Source: [Clostridium] aerotolerans DSM 5434 (GTDB lineage: Bacteria > Bacillota > Clostridia > Lachnospirales > Lachnospiraceae). Taken from it: 64,000 nt of DNA. Of the stretch, positions 34,407 to 45,820 are shown one piece after another; positions within the stretch are counted from its first letter, which is position 1, and the number at the start of each line of letters is the position of its first letter. A model generated the notes under the pieces. The model was not told the origin of the DNA, ran no database searches, and saw only the letters and a program-made list of their open reading frames with translations. The stretch is taken from positions 1 through 64,000 of the forward strand of contig NZ_JHWJ01000018.1 of assembly GCF_000687555.1 (NCBI RefSeq), in the 5' to 3' direction. The position numbers were made by a program, and so were the translations under genes.

Positions 34407-36018
34407 ACTCTCCTCCTGACCGGAAAGCCTTAGGCGTGATCCCATGTATCTTTTTAAACAGATAGCTGAAATAATGAGGGTCCTTATATCCCACCTGATA
34501 ACCGATTTCAGAGGTCCGAAGGTCCGTCTTTAACAAAAGCTCCCTGGCCGCCTCCATACGGACCTTTGTTAAATATTCCACAAATGTAATCCCGATTTCC
34601 TGACTGAATATAGTGCTGAAATGATTAGGGCTGATATTCACACAAGAAGCGACTACATTTAAGGATATATTCTCATCCCGGTAATGGCCTAAGATATACT
34701 CTTTGGCCTTATCAAGCACCTGGCGGTACTTCTTCTGGGAACAATCCGCCCGAAATGCGATTGCCTTTTTTAAGATATCTCTGGCATACCGGGCCGCTGA
34801 CTCCTCCGAACCGGTACAAGGCTGCATGGTCTTTGCATCTCCAAGCTCCCTCGCCACCTGCTCCTGATCCATGCCAAGCTGTAAAAGGAACTCATTGACC
34901 GCCAGGTAAATGTCCATTAATATGTACTGTCTGAATATGAGGGATTCAAAATTGCTGCCACACGCCTGTAGGTATTCCTCAACAAAATACCTCACCTCAG
35001 AAACAGAACCATTGCGCAGGAAATTTGGAACAATATCCCTGCTTAATTTCGTCAGATCCATGCCTTCCAGGCTGATGCTTCCAGAGTCTTCGTGTACCTT
35101 AAGTGCCTCTTCAGCCCTTAGAATCTGGTTGTATTCCAGCATGTAACGGCCTGCATAAGCCTTACTCGCAGCCTTAAAGGAAGCCCTGATCTCACTGAGC
35201 CTGCAGACTGGAATCCCAACGCCTCCAAAGTATTCCATACCCTGACAGGATCTCACAAGAGACACCAAACCCTTTGTATAGGACTGAATCTTATGTTCCA
35301 ATTCATCCGGGTCATTGCCCATAACTAAAAAAGCATATCCTTCGCTGAGCCGGTTAAACGAGACAATATCCTTCGCCCCGTCAAACTCTCTCTTAAGCTT
35401 TTCATCAAAGATGACTCCCATATCCGAATACTGCTCCAGATTATCCGACACCCTGATCTGAAACAGTATGAGATTGTACATGGGAGCACTTAAATGCAGA
35501 TTATGCTCCTGTCCCTTTAAAAGCATTTCAGAAAGGCTAAGCTTTCCTGATACAATGGCATCAAAAAGCCTGTCCCTTTCCATCCGCTTTCTTTCCTCCT
35601 GCTGTTCACAAAAGGCAAGCTTATACCCCATCTCACTTTTTTTCTGCATAATGGCTTCGCTCATCCGTTCCAAAGCCTCTAAGAGCTGGCTGCTGCTTAC
35701 CGGCTTTAACAGATAATCCGCTGCCCCTATTTTTATGGCCCGTTTTGCATACTCAAAATCATCATACCCGCTGAAAAACATAATGTGCAGATCCGGAAGC
35801 TCCTTTTTTACAAGCTCAGCAAGCTCCAGTCCATCCATGAAGGGCATTCGGATGTCTGTAAGAAGGATATCCGGCTTTGTTTTCAGTATCAATGGATAGG
35901 CCAGTTCTCCATCCGGCGCTTCCCCTGAAAATTCAAATCCGTATTTCTCCCACGCAATCCCGTTTTTAATCCCTTCCCGGACAATCTTTTCATCCTCTGC
36001 CAGAAAAATTTTAACCAT
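34390..36018 (-). CDS. YesN-type response regulator
   Basis: A 542-aa response regulator of normal YesN length: receiver domain (about 1-120; Asp in LLTDIRMPFMDG at about 55, Lys in LLKPVSS), a long middle region, and a C-terminal AraC DNA-binding domain (ISLNVVASCVNISPNHFSTIFSQ and TSEIGYQVGYKDPHYFSYLFKK). First gene of the kinase pair and likely activator of the CUT2 operon through the direct repeat at 32939-32973. Confidence 0.93.
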   Translation of the reverse strand: MVKIFLAEDEKIVREGIKNGIAWEKYGFEFSGEAPDGELAYPLILKTKPDILLTDIRMPFMDGLELAELVKKELPDLHIMFFSGYDDFEYAKRAIKIGAADYLLKPVSSSQLLEALERMSEAIMQKKSEMGYKLAFCEQQEERKRMERDRLFDAIVSGKLSLSEMLLKGQEHNLHLSAPMYNLILFQIRVSDNLEQYSDMGVIFDEKLKREFDGAKDIVSFNRLSEGYAFLVMGNDPDELEHKIQSYTKGLVSLVRSCQGMEYFGGVGIPVCRLSEIRASFKAASKAYAGRYMLEYNQILRAEEALKVHEDSGSISLEGMDLTKLSRDIVPNFLRNGSVSEVRYFVEEYLQACGSNFESLIFRQYILMDIYLAVNEFLLQLGMDQEQVARELGDAKTMQPCTGSEESAARYARDILKKAIAFRADCSQKKYRQVLDKAKEYILGHYRDENISLNVVASCVNISPNHFSTIFSQEIGITFVEYLTKVRMEAARELLLKTDLRTSEIGYQVGYKDPHYFSYLFKKIHGITPKAFRSGGEYEAQA

Positions 36019-36082
36019 ACCGTACCCCCTCCGTTTACGTACCTTTATGATTTCATTTATCTACCACTCCTTTATACTACCA

Positions 36083-36129
36083 CAAAAAAAGAGCGTCTGA
36101 AACTCCCAGATAAAAAGAGTTTCAGACGC
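36083..36129 (-). terminator. Terminator of the beta-glucoside operon
   Basis: GCGTCTGAAACTC (36093-36105) and GAGTTTCAGACGC (36117-36129) form a perfect 13-bp stem, followed on the minus strand by TCTTTTTTT. It begins 7 nt after the esterase stop. Confidence 0.85.
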
Positions 36130-36135
36130 AAGGTC

Positions 36136-37884
36136 TTACCTGTTATTTACATCAGCCCAAAGGCTTTCGTTCTTATATTTCTCATCAAGAGCAGAACTGA
36201 ACCAACGGCCGTTTAACACATGTTTTACCATCTTATCCTTGATTCCCTGGGATACGCTGGTGTCAGCCTCCATTGCCTTTAAGATGTCCTCATAGGTGGT
36301 GCTCACATCCTTTTGTGCAATGACCGCTTTTGTCTCATCTCCATCAAACACCATGGATACCTTGTTATCCGGTGACCATTTGCCCCAGGAAGCCATCCCC
36401 TGCCCATTTGGATCACCAGAAGCCAGAAAATTAGCCAGATACTGATTGTATTCTTTTGCCATGGAGGCATAACCCGGTTTCTCAAAGGCTCCCTTAAAAA
36501 TCTCTGTATAATTATTCTTAGAGGAAAGCATAGGAACAAAGATTCCATGGAATGCCCCGTAATCACCCAGGTCCTTCACAGCAGATGCCCTACTGCCATA
36601 GTCCACCTGGCAAACATAAATATCAGACTTATAATGATCATACATGGTCTCGGCACTTTCCTGTGCATTAAAAATACGGTACATATCACTTCCGTACTTG
36701 CTGGCAAATGCTTTGGCATTCTTTAACTCATCTTCTGAATAGCCCTTCATATCATCACTGCTAAAGTAAGGGTCATTGAGACAGAATAAAGAAAACTCTG
36801 AGCTTCCCGTAAGCATCATCAAAGGTACACTGTTATAGGTCTGAGTCTGGAACCCTTCTTTTGGAATTACCGTTCCATCCTCGTAAAGATGAGGGAACAC
36901 GCTCATACGGATCATAGCATTGCCCATTAGAGGCGCCAGACGCTCCGGAGAAATGGAATACATATATTCCTTTACGTCATCCCCATCGGTCATCAGCCAC
37001 TTAGCGGCCTCATTTTCATCCGACGCTTTTTTATCCTCTACAGCCAGAGGAGCCAATGCCTTTGCAATCTTTTTGGCACTTAACTCTTCCTCTGCAGTGG
37101 TCATACCGCCGCTGAATGCAATTGCCTTCTGGAATTTCCCTTCAAATACCGGACTGATAAGCATTGCCATCACATCACGGCCTCCGGCCGAAAATCCAGA
37201 TATGGTGATATTATCAGGGTCGCCGCCGAATTCCTTTATGTTCTCCTTCACCCAGTCAAGGGCTGAGGCAATGTCAAGCATTCCAAAGTTTCCTGTCCCA
37301 CCATCCTTTGTAAGTGCTGGAAGACAGTTAAAGCCTAGAAGTCCCAATCGGTAATCCACAGAAACATAAACACAATCTGCATTTTTAACAAGCTCTGCAC
37401 CTGGAATCTCACCTGCGTTACCTGTCTGGTTATTGCCACCATGAATGAATACCATGACCGGAAGCTTTTCACTTCCTTCTTTCGCATAAACGTTAAGGCG
37501 CAGGCTGTCTTCACTGCCTGTTACCTCTTTCCCCGTCAGCTGGAGAGCTGGCTTAGAAGGCTCTGTACACTCCAGAGGCTCCTTCCAGGCATCAGGTTTT
37601 ACAGGAGCCTTAAAGCGAAGCTCCCCTGACGGTTCCTTTCCATAGGGAATTCCGTACCAGGTTAAGATCTCCCCTTCTTTCACCCCTTTTACCGGACCAT
37701 ATGCAGTAGAAATTATGGTCTCGTCAGAATTTGTATCCTGTTTGGCAGGCTCTGCCTGTGCGCTTACAGTTTCTGAAGCCTTAGTGGGCGCAGGAGCCGT
37801 TTCCTTTTTCCCGGCTCCCCCGCATCCTGTTGCCATCACTGCTGCCAAAAAAACAATCCCTGCGATCAGACTTTGTTTTTTCAT
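36136..37884 (-). CDS. Type-B carboxylesterase lipoprotein
   Basis: A 582-aa alpha/beta hydrolase of the carboxylesterase/cholinesterase family. Lipobox MATGC (Cys21) anchors it outside the cell, followed by a linker to about residue 55. Oxyanion region VFIHGGNN (146-153), nucleophile S232 in GFSAGGRDV, and a likely catalytic His in YGAFHGIFVPML. It starts 21 nt after the GH1 gene and is closed by a terminator, so it is the last gene of the LicT-controlled beta-glucoside operon. This suggests that it removes acyl groups from acylated glucosides before uptake by the PTS. That role is inferred from context only. Confidence 0.88.
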   Translation of the reverse strand: MKKQSLIAGIVFLAAVMATGCGGAGKKETAPAPTKASETVSAQAEPAKQDTNSDETIISTAYGPVKGVKEGEILTWYGIPYGKEPSGELRFKAPVKPDAWKEPLECTEPSKPALQLTGKEVTGSEDSLRLNVYAKEGSEKLPVMVFIHGGNNQTGNAGEIPGAELVKNADCVYVSVDYRLGLLGFNCLPALTKDGGTGNFGMLDIASALDWVKENIKEFGGDPDNITISGFSAGGRDVMAMLISPVFEGKFQKAIAFSGGMTTAEEELSAKKIAKALAPLAVEDKKASDENEAAKWLMTDGDDVKEYMYSISPERLAPLMGNAMIRMSVFPHLYEDGTVIPKEGFQTQTYNSVPLMMLTGSSEFSLFCLNDPYFSSDDMKGYSEDELKNAKAFASKYGSDMYRIFNAQESAETMYDHYKSDIYVCQVDYGSRASAVKDLGDYGAFHGIFVPMLSSKNNYTEIFKGAFEKPGYASMAKEYNQYLANFLASGDPNGQGMASWGKWSPDNKVSMVFDGDETKAVIAQKDVSTTYEDILKAMEADTSVSQGIKDKMVKHVLNGRWFSSALDEKYKNESLWADVNNR

Positions 37885-37905
37885 ATTAAAAACTCCCCGT
37901 AATAC

Positions 37906-39357
<1,452 letters not shown>

Positions 39358-39363
39358 TCAAAA

Positions 39364-41363
<2,000 letters not shown>

Positions 41364-41369
<6 letters not shown>

Positions 41370-41401
41370 TGCCCAGACAAAATTCCGTCCGGTAACAATC
41401 C
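41364..41401 (-). promoter_or_regulatory. RAT site (LicT antiterminator target) before bglF
   Basis: On the minus strand GGATTGTTACCGG and, after an extended apical stem, TGGGCAGGACCC, matching the conserved flanks of LicT/BglG ribonucleic antiterminators. The central part is longer than the usual about 29 nt. It shares bases with the terminator at 41306-41369. Confidence 0.7.
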
Positions 41402-41413
41402 CAACTCTCAGTT

Positions 41414-42253
41414 TTACTTTAAATCTCTGGTAACTTTTTCTATGTGAATCATCAGATACATCATCTCTTCCCGGTCCATCTCATAATAATACCGGTCATG
41501 AACGTAATCAGCTATTTTTACAATGCAGTTATAGGAATTGCGGTACTTTTCCTTTAAAACATGAAACCAATCCTCATCAGTAATCTCATACTGCTTATTC
41601 TGCAGCATGCGCTGAGCGAAAAATCGAATGTGTGTTACAAATCGTCTGTAATCCCAGGATTCCGCATTAAGCGTCACCTGATAAGATGCCTCCACGATAT
41701 CAATGATATCACGAATGATCTGGGTAATCAGTTCAAAATTCTCAGGCTCTTTTTTATTTAACTGGCCGTAGACGAAATGAAATGCCAGGAACATGGCTTC
41801 ATCTTCTTCCATCTTCACATTCAGTCTTTTTTGAATGAGATCCAGAGCATACTGTCCAACCTTAAACTCATTGGGATAAAACCGCTTTCCCTCCCAAACC
41901 ATGGCATTGCGGAGTATAATCCCATCCCGGTAACGGTCAATCGCTCCCGCAATGTGGTCACAAACCGTAAGGATGGTCCGCTCGTTAAGCTGTATGCCAA
42001 ATTCGCTTTTCGCATAATCAACGGTCTGCTCGCTAATCTCCCAATATTCCTGGGGAAGCTTTGCAAAGTATTCCTCAAAGTGTCTGGCATCCTTTTTGTC
42101 ATTCTGGACGAATACCCGTTCCACCAGTTTGCGATCAACTTCATCGCCTTTTTTACTTCCGAAACCGATGGACTTTCCTTTTAGAATAACTTCTTTTCCC
42201 TCCGTATTATAAGCTAATACCATGTTATTATTCAGTACCTTCTCAACCTTCAT
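41414..42253 (-). CDS. licT: BglG/LicT-family transcription antiterminator
   Basis: A 280-aa RNA-binding antiterminator: N-terminal CAT domain (MKVEKVLNNNMVLAY, about 1-55) that binds RAT hairpins, followed by two PTS regulation domains (about 65-170 and 171-280) with conserved His residues in CDHIAGAIDRYRDG and FAFHFVYG-type stretches. Start at ATG 42253 with GAAGGGGAAT before it. RAT sites precede both its own gene and bglF, so it controls itself and the operon in response to PTS-sensed glucosides. Confidence 0.93.
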   Translation of the reverse strand: MKVEKVLNNNMVLAYNTEGKEVILKGKSIGFGSKKGDEVDRKLVERVFVQNDKKDARHFEEYFAKLPQEYWEISEQTVDYAKSEFGIQLNERTILTVCDHIAGAIDRYRDGIILRNAMVWEGKRFYPNEFKVGQYALDLIQKRLNVKMEEDEAMFLAFHFVYGQLNKKEPENFELITQIIRDIIDIVEASYQVTLNAESWDYRRFVTHIRFFAQRMLQNKQYEITDEDWFHVLKEKYRNSYNCIVKIADYVHDRYYYEMDREEMMYLMIHIEKVTRDLK

Positions 42254-42272
42254 ATTCCCCTTCAAATAGAAC

Positions 42273-42340
42273 AAAAAAAAGACAAGCACAGAGGACCACA
42301 GTATAACACTGATACGTGATTACAACCCCTGTAGACCTTG
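42273..42340 (-). terminator. Leader terminator before licT
   Basis: ACAGGGG with CAAG on one side pairs with CCTCTGT and CTTG on the other, followed on the minus strand by TTTTTTTT (42280-42273). It overlaps the 3' half of the RAT site. Confidence 0.65.
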
Positions 42341-42362
42341 CCTGCATGACCAGTCACAAACT
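42334..42362 (-). promoter_or_regulatory. RAT site before licT
   Basis: On the minus strand the stretch from AGTTTGTGACTGG through TCATGCAGGCAAGG matches the LicT/BglG RAT pattern (TTGTGACTG ... GCAGGCAA). It allows autoregulation of licT by antitermination. A TATACT -10 box lies about 25 nt upstream. Confidence 0.7.
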
Positions 42363-42589
42363 ACACATCTATTTTCTAAACGTAGTATAGCACGGATAGA
42401 AAAGGAAATCTATCTGCAAAACGTTCAATTTACCCTGTATTTTTTGTAAAATATGCACAAAAACATGATGGAATATTTTATTCCGCACTATCATCAAAAT
42501 CATATCATAATGGAAAATATAAGTCTACCATTTTTCATCAAATTCTGTATACTGATTATGCCGGCAATGAAACCATGAAAGGAATAAAT

Positions 42590-43351
42590 ATGAATCCAAA
42601 ACAATCAGACTGGTACAAACAAATTTGGAGCCTTGATATTAAAAATCACTCCTGGGTCGAAGATACAGAAAAACAGGTAAACTTTATCATTGAAACACTG
42701 AACTTAAAAGGAAATGAGCGGATTTTAGATTTGGCCTGCGGATACGGCCGCCACTCCCTGTCATTTGCCAGGAAAGGCTTTGAGGTAGTGGGCATTGACA
42801 TAACAAAGGAATACATAGAAGATGCCATAAAAACTGCAAAACAAAGCTCCCTGTCCACCACGTTTCTATTAACCGATATCCGGGATGTAACCTTTACACA
42901 GGAATTTGATGTAGTACTTAACCTGGCTGATGGGGCCATTGGGTATTTGGAAAATGACATGGAGAATCTAAAAATATTTGATATTATCTCAAATGCATTA
43001 AAACCTAGCGGAAAGCACTTTATGGATATCTGCCGGGCAGAGCACGCAGAGCTCTATTTTCCTAAATATAGCTGGGAAGCCGGAAGCAGCGCCTTATCTC
43101 TTTCCCAATTCGAGTGGAATCCAGAAAAAAGAATCATGCTATATGGTGGATATACCCTCCCCTACGGAGAATCAACCGTAAAGCCTGAGATCATCAATGG
43201 AGATCCTATCCGCCTTTATTCAATGGAAGAAATCAAATCCATTTTTAAAACAAGAAATATGAGGATTCAAGACACCTACTCAGACTATTTAGGTACATCT
43301 GATACCGAAAAATCCTTGCAGCTCATGGTTTATTCAAAAAAACAAGCTTGA
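42590..43351 (+). CDS. Class I SAM-dependent methyltransferase
   Basis: A 253-aa cytosolic methyltransferase. SAM-binding motif I ILDLACGYGRHSLSFA (about 45-60), acidic motif VVGIDIT (about 66-72), and motif LLTDIRDV with FDVVLNL following. N-terminal SDWYKQIW resembles the SmtA/CheR-like small-molecule methyltransferases. ATG 42590 is preferred over 42575 because GAAAGGAATAAAT directly precedes it. Substrate unknown. It ends just before the ArsR-MATE operon promoter, with which it is not obviously linked. Confidence 0.85.
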   Translation: MNPKQSDWYKQIWSLDIKNHSWVEDTEKQVNFIIETLNLKGNERILDLACGYGRHSLSFARKGFEVVGIDITKEYIEDAIKTAKQSSLSTTFLLTDIRDVTFTQEFDVVLNLADGAIGYLENDMENLKIFDIISNALKPSGKHFMDICRAEHAELYFPKYSWEAGSSALSLSQFEWNPEKRIMLYGGYTLPYGESTVKPEIINGDPIRLYSMEEIKSIFKTRNMRIQDTYSDYLGTSDTEKSLQLMVYSKKQA

Positions 43352-43376
43352 CAAACCAGGGTACCAGCATTAATCT
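43348..43376 (+). promoter_or_regulatory. Promoter of the arsR-MATE operon
   Basis: TTGACA (43348-43353) overlaps the methyltransferase stop; 17-nt spacer; TAATCT (43371-43376). Confidence 0.5.
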
Positions 43377-43377
43377 A

Positions 43378-43395
43378 ATTAAGTAAAAGCTTAAT
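43378..43395. promoter_or_regulatory. Candidate operator of the ArsR protein
   Basis: ATTAAG and CTTAAT separated by six bases form an inverted repeat immediately downstream of the -10 box, a standard repressor position. Confidence 0.5.
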
Positions 43396-43441
43396 CAAAC
43401 ACTATAAATCAATTGTCATAGAAAAAAAGAAAGGAACACCC

Positions 43442-43768
43442 ATGGACCCAATCACCATTGTTCACATCATTACAGACCCAACAAGGTATAAGATCCTAAC
43501 GCTTTTGATGGAACGCCACTTCTGCGTCAGAGCGGTATCTAAAAAGCTTGGTATCAGTGAACCGGCTGTGTCCCAGCAAATGAACATTTTAAAAAAAGCC
43601 GGTGTGATAACCGGGTCCAAAATGGGTTACCATATGCATTATACGGTCAATACTGATCTGGTAAATGATATGATCCGCCAGTTTGCCGAGGGTTTTACAT
43701 CCGGATATAAAAAAGAGGCAGAAACAGAAGAATGTATCTGTGAATACGAATGCGGAAAAAAGCATTGA
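43442..43768 (+). CDS. ArsR-family transcriptional regulator
   Basis: A 108-aa winged-helix repressor: recognition region VRAVSKKLGISEPAVSQQMNILKKAGVI (about 30-57) and wing GYHMHYTVN. The C-terminus is Cys-rich (ECICEYECGKKH), a possible metal or redox site, though not a standard CxC in helix 3. Ribosome site AAAGGAACACCC. It is 23 nt upstream of a MATE gene and most likely controls that pump through the inverted repeat in the promoter. Confidence 0.87.
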   Translation: MDPITIVHIITDPTRYKILTLLMERHFCVRAVSKKLGISEPAVSQQMNILKKAGVITGSKMGYHMHYTVNTDLVNDMIRQFAEGFTSGYKKEAETEECICEYECGKKH

Positions 43769-43791
43769 AATCTATGACTTAGGAGCAAGAG

Positions 43792-45126
43792 ATGGACAAA
43801 GAATACTTAATTAACGAGAAACCTGCCAAAGCCCTGGCCGTCTTTACTGTGCCGATGATCATCGGCAACCTGTTTCAGCAGTTTTATACCATGGCTGATT
43901 CCGTGATTGTGGGCCGCTTCGTCAGCGAGGATGCCCTGGCCGCCATAGGAGCTTCCTATTCCTTTACCAATGTATTTATCTGCATTGCCATTGGAGGAGG
44001 CGTGGGTGCCTCGGTCATCACCGGCCACTATCTGGGTGCCAGAAATTATAAGAAAATGATACAGTCAGCCACAACGGCTCTCATCTCATTTTTAATTCTC
44101 AGCATCCTGTTGGCTGCCATTGGACTTATGTTTGGCAGAGACTTCATGACCTATTTAAACACCCCGGAGAATATTTTAGATATGGCTACGGATTACCTTC
44201 ATATTTATTTTTGGGGCCTTCCGTTTTTGTTCATGTATAATGTGATCTCTGCCATATTTAATGCAGTAGGGAAATCAAGAATTCCTTTGTATCTCCTGAT
44301 TTTTTCCTCCCTGCTCAACATCCTTTTAGCTGTCTTTATGGTTTATAATCTGGGACTTGGGGTCAGGGGTGCAGCCTGGGCTACCTTTATTGCTCAGGGT
44401 GTCTCTGTTTTACTTTCCGTCCTGCTCCTGATTCGGGAATTTAAAAAATATGCCTCTTACCTTCAGACTCCCTTTGATTCTTCTTCTCTGTCGGAAATGT
44501 CAAAGGTGGCCCTGCCCTCGATCTTACAGCAGTCCACCGTGGCAATTGGTATGCTACTTGTCCAGTCTGTTGTAAACAGCTTTGGTAGTGAGGTATTGGC
44601 TGGCTTTTCTTCTGCCATGCGTGTAGAAAGTATTTGTGTGGTGCCTATGGCGGCCATTGGAAATGCCATGTCTTCCTATACTGCACAAAACCTGGGAGCA
44701 GGAAAGGCAGAAAGGGTTCGAAAGGGCTATCATGCCGCCAATCAATTTATAATCCTGTTCGCGGTATTTACCTGTGTGATATTAGAGCTGTTTCATACTC
44801 CAATCGTCAGACTGTTTCTGGGAGGAGGCGGAACCCAGCTTGCATATGAGACCGGAACCGGATATTTAAGATTTATGGGCTTCTTCTTTGTTCTCATTGG
44901 TCTTAAGATGAGTACCGACGGCCTCCTTCGGGGGGCTGCTGATATGAAGATGTTCACCATTGCAAACTTTGCAAATCTCACCATCCGGGTGGTCATGGCA
45001 GTCACTCTTGCCCCACGGTTCGGCATTGCCATGGTATGGTATGCGGTTCCCATAGGATGGCTTACAAACTATATTATCTCTTATCTCCAGTACCGCACGG
45101 GGAAATGGAAAGCAGCCTTTGATTAA
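43792..45126 (+). CDS. MATE-family efflux transporter
   Basis: A 444-aa 12-segment MATE transporter of the DinF/NorM-like branch: FTVPMIIGNLFQQFYTMADSVIVGRFV at the N-terminus, the equivalent VALPSILQQSTVAIGMLLVQSVVNSFG at the second half, and QNLGAGKAERVRKGY. Second gene of the ArsR operon, ribosome site TTAGGAGCAAGAG. Its last codons and stop form part of the terminator stem at 45111-45134. Only distantly similar to the MATE protein at 18059. Confidence 0.92.
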   Translation: MDKEYLINEKPAKALAVFTVPMIIGNLFQQFYTMADSVIVGRFVSEDALAAIGASYSFTNVFICIAIGGGVGASVITGHYLGARNYKKMIQSATTALISFLILSILLAAIGLMFGRDFMTYLNTPENILDMATDYLHIYFWGLPFLFMYNVISAIFNAVGKSRIPLYLLIFSSLLNILLAVFMVYNLGLGVRGAAWATFIAQGVSVLLSVLLLIREFKKYASYLQTPFDSSSLSEMSKVALPSILQQSTVAIGMLLVQSVVNSFGSEVLAGFSSAMRVESICVVPMAAIGNAMSSYTAQNLGAGKAERVRKGYHAANQFIILFAVFTCVILELFHTPIVRLFLGGGGTQLAYETGTGYLRFMGFFFVLIGLKMSTDGLLRGAADMKMFTIANFANLTIRVVMAVTLAPRFGIAMVWYAVPIGWLTNYIISYLQYRTGKWKAAFD

Positions 45127-45139
45127 AGGCTGCTTTTTT
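45111..45139 (+). terminator. Terminator embedded in the end of the MATE gene
   Basis: AGCAGCCTTT (45111-45120) and AAAGGCTGCT (45125-45134) form a perfect 10-bp stem with loop GATT, followed by TTTTT. The stop codon TAA (45124-45126) is inside the hairpin. Confidence 0.8.
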
Positions 45140-45531
45140 CATACGCTTAAATACCAGTATACTCCGTATTCATCCACTACCTCTGCGCAGCAGGTGCTCC
45201 ACGGAAGCGATCCCAGGGGCAGAAGTATGGTCCCATTCTCGCTTAATTTGTGAAAGGCTCTTTTTACTTCCTCATCACGTTCAAAGCTTAAACCAAAACA
45301 CATGGTAGGACGAGCTTCCTTTAGGTTGGAGGAGAGCATCATATTTACCATCGTATCATTTGTGGATTCACTGACAGCAAATACTTCTTTCCCGTCTTTC
45401 TTAAGCTCTGCATGCATATAAGTTCCATCTGGATACACTTCATGATATCCCAGCGTAAGACCAAATGCTTCTATGTAGCATTCCACAGCTTTCACTGTAT
45501 TCTTAATGTATAACGTAGCTCCTAATTTCAT
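45139..45531 (-). CDS. VOC-fold (glyoxalase/PhnB-like) protein
   Basis: A 130-aa protein with the two beta-alpha-beta-beta-beta halves of the vicinal oxygen chelate fold: ATLYIKNTVKAVECYIEAFGLTLGYHE and later FGLSFERDEEVKRAFHKLSENGTILLPLG, ending ECAEVVDEYGVYWYLS-like. The metal ligands of true glyoxalases are not clear, so function is open. Ribosome site AGAGGTGGGG before ATG 45531. Confidence 0.8.
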   Translation of the reverse strand: MKLGATLYIKNTVKAVECYIEAFGLTLGYHEVYPDGTYMHAELKKDGKEVFAVSESTNDTMVNMMLSSNLKEARPTMCFGLSFERDEEVKRAFHKLSENGTILLPLGSLPWSTCCAEVVDEYGVYWYLSV

Positions 45532-45592
45532 ATGGTCCCCACCTCTTAAGATTACCTTTTTACATCATGAACAGTGACCTCTTAAAGCTCAT

Positions 45593-45802
45593 TTACTTAT
45601 CGATATCCCTATTATTCTTTTTAATACGTGAAGCCACCACACATACGGTAAGACCAACCACGATTGCTGTATAATTGAAAATACTCATGTAATCACCTAA
45701 AAAACTCATAAATTTAAACTGTAGATCAACCAAGTTAAGAGCCCAGTTCAAAACTCCTAATAGTAATAAGCAAGCGCTTCCTGTCATAATTTTATCAAGC
45801 AT
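45593..45802 (-). CDS. Small DUF378-like membrane protein
   Basis: A 69-aa protein with two membrane segments (about SACLLLLGVLNWALNL and IFNYTAIVVGLTVCVVAS) and a basic tail. The GVLNWAL stretch after a leading DKI resembles DUF378/YuzA proteins. I place the start at ATG 45802 (MLDKIMTG), which has AAAAGGAGTATACTT in front; the in-frame ATG at 45820 directly follows the upstream stop and has no ribosome site. It is the second gene after the unknown 399-aa protein, and both are probably co-transcribed. Confidence 0.7.
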   Translation of the reverse strand: MLDKIMTGSACLLLLGVLNWALNLVDLQFKFMSFLGDYMSIFNYTAIVVGLTVCVVASRIKKNNRDIDK

Positions 45803-45820
45803 AAGTATACTCCTTTTCAT

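Noticed and set aside
42363-42470. CcpA (cre) site near the licT promoter
   Set aside because: TTGAACGTTTTGCA resembles a cre site only loosely (central CG but several mismatches); not enough to call.
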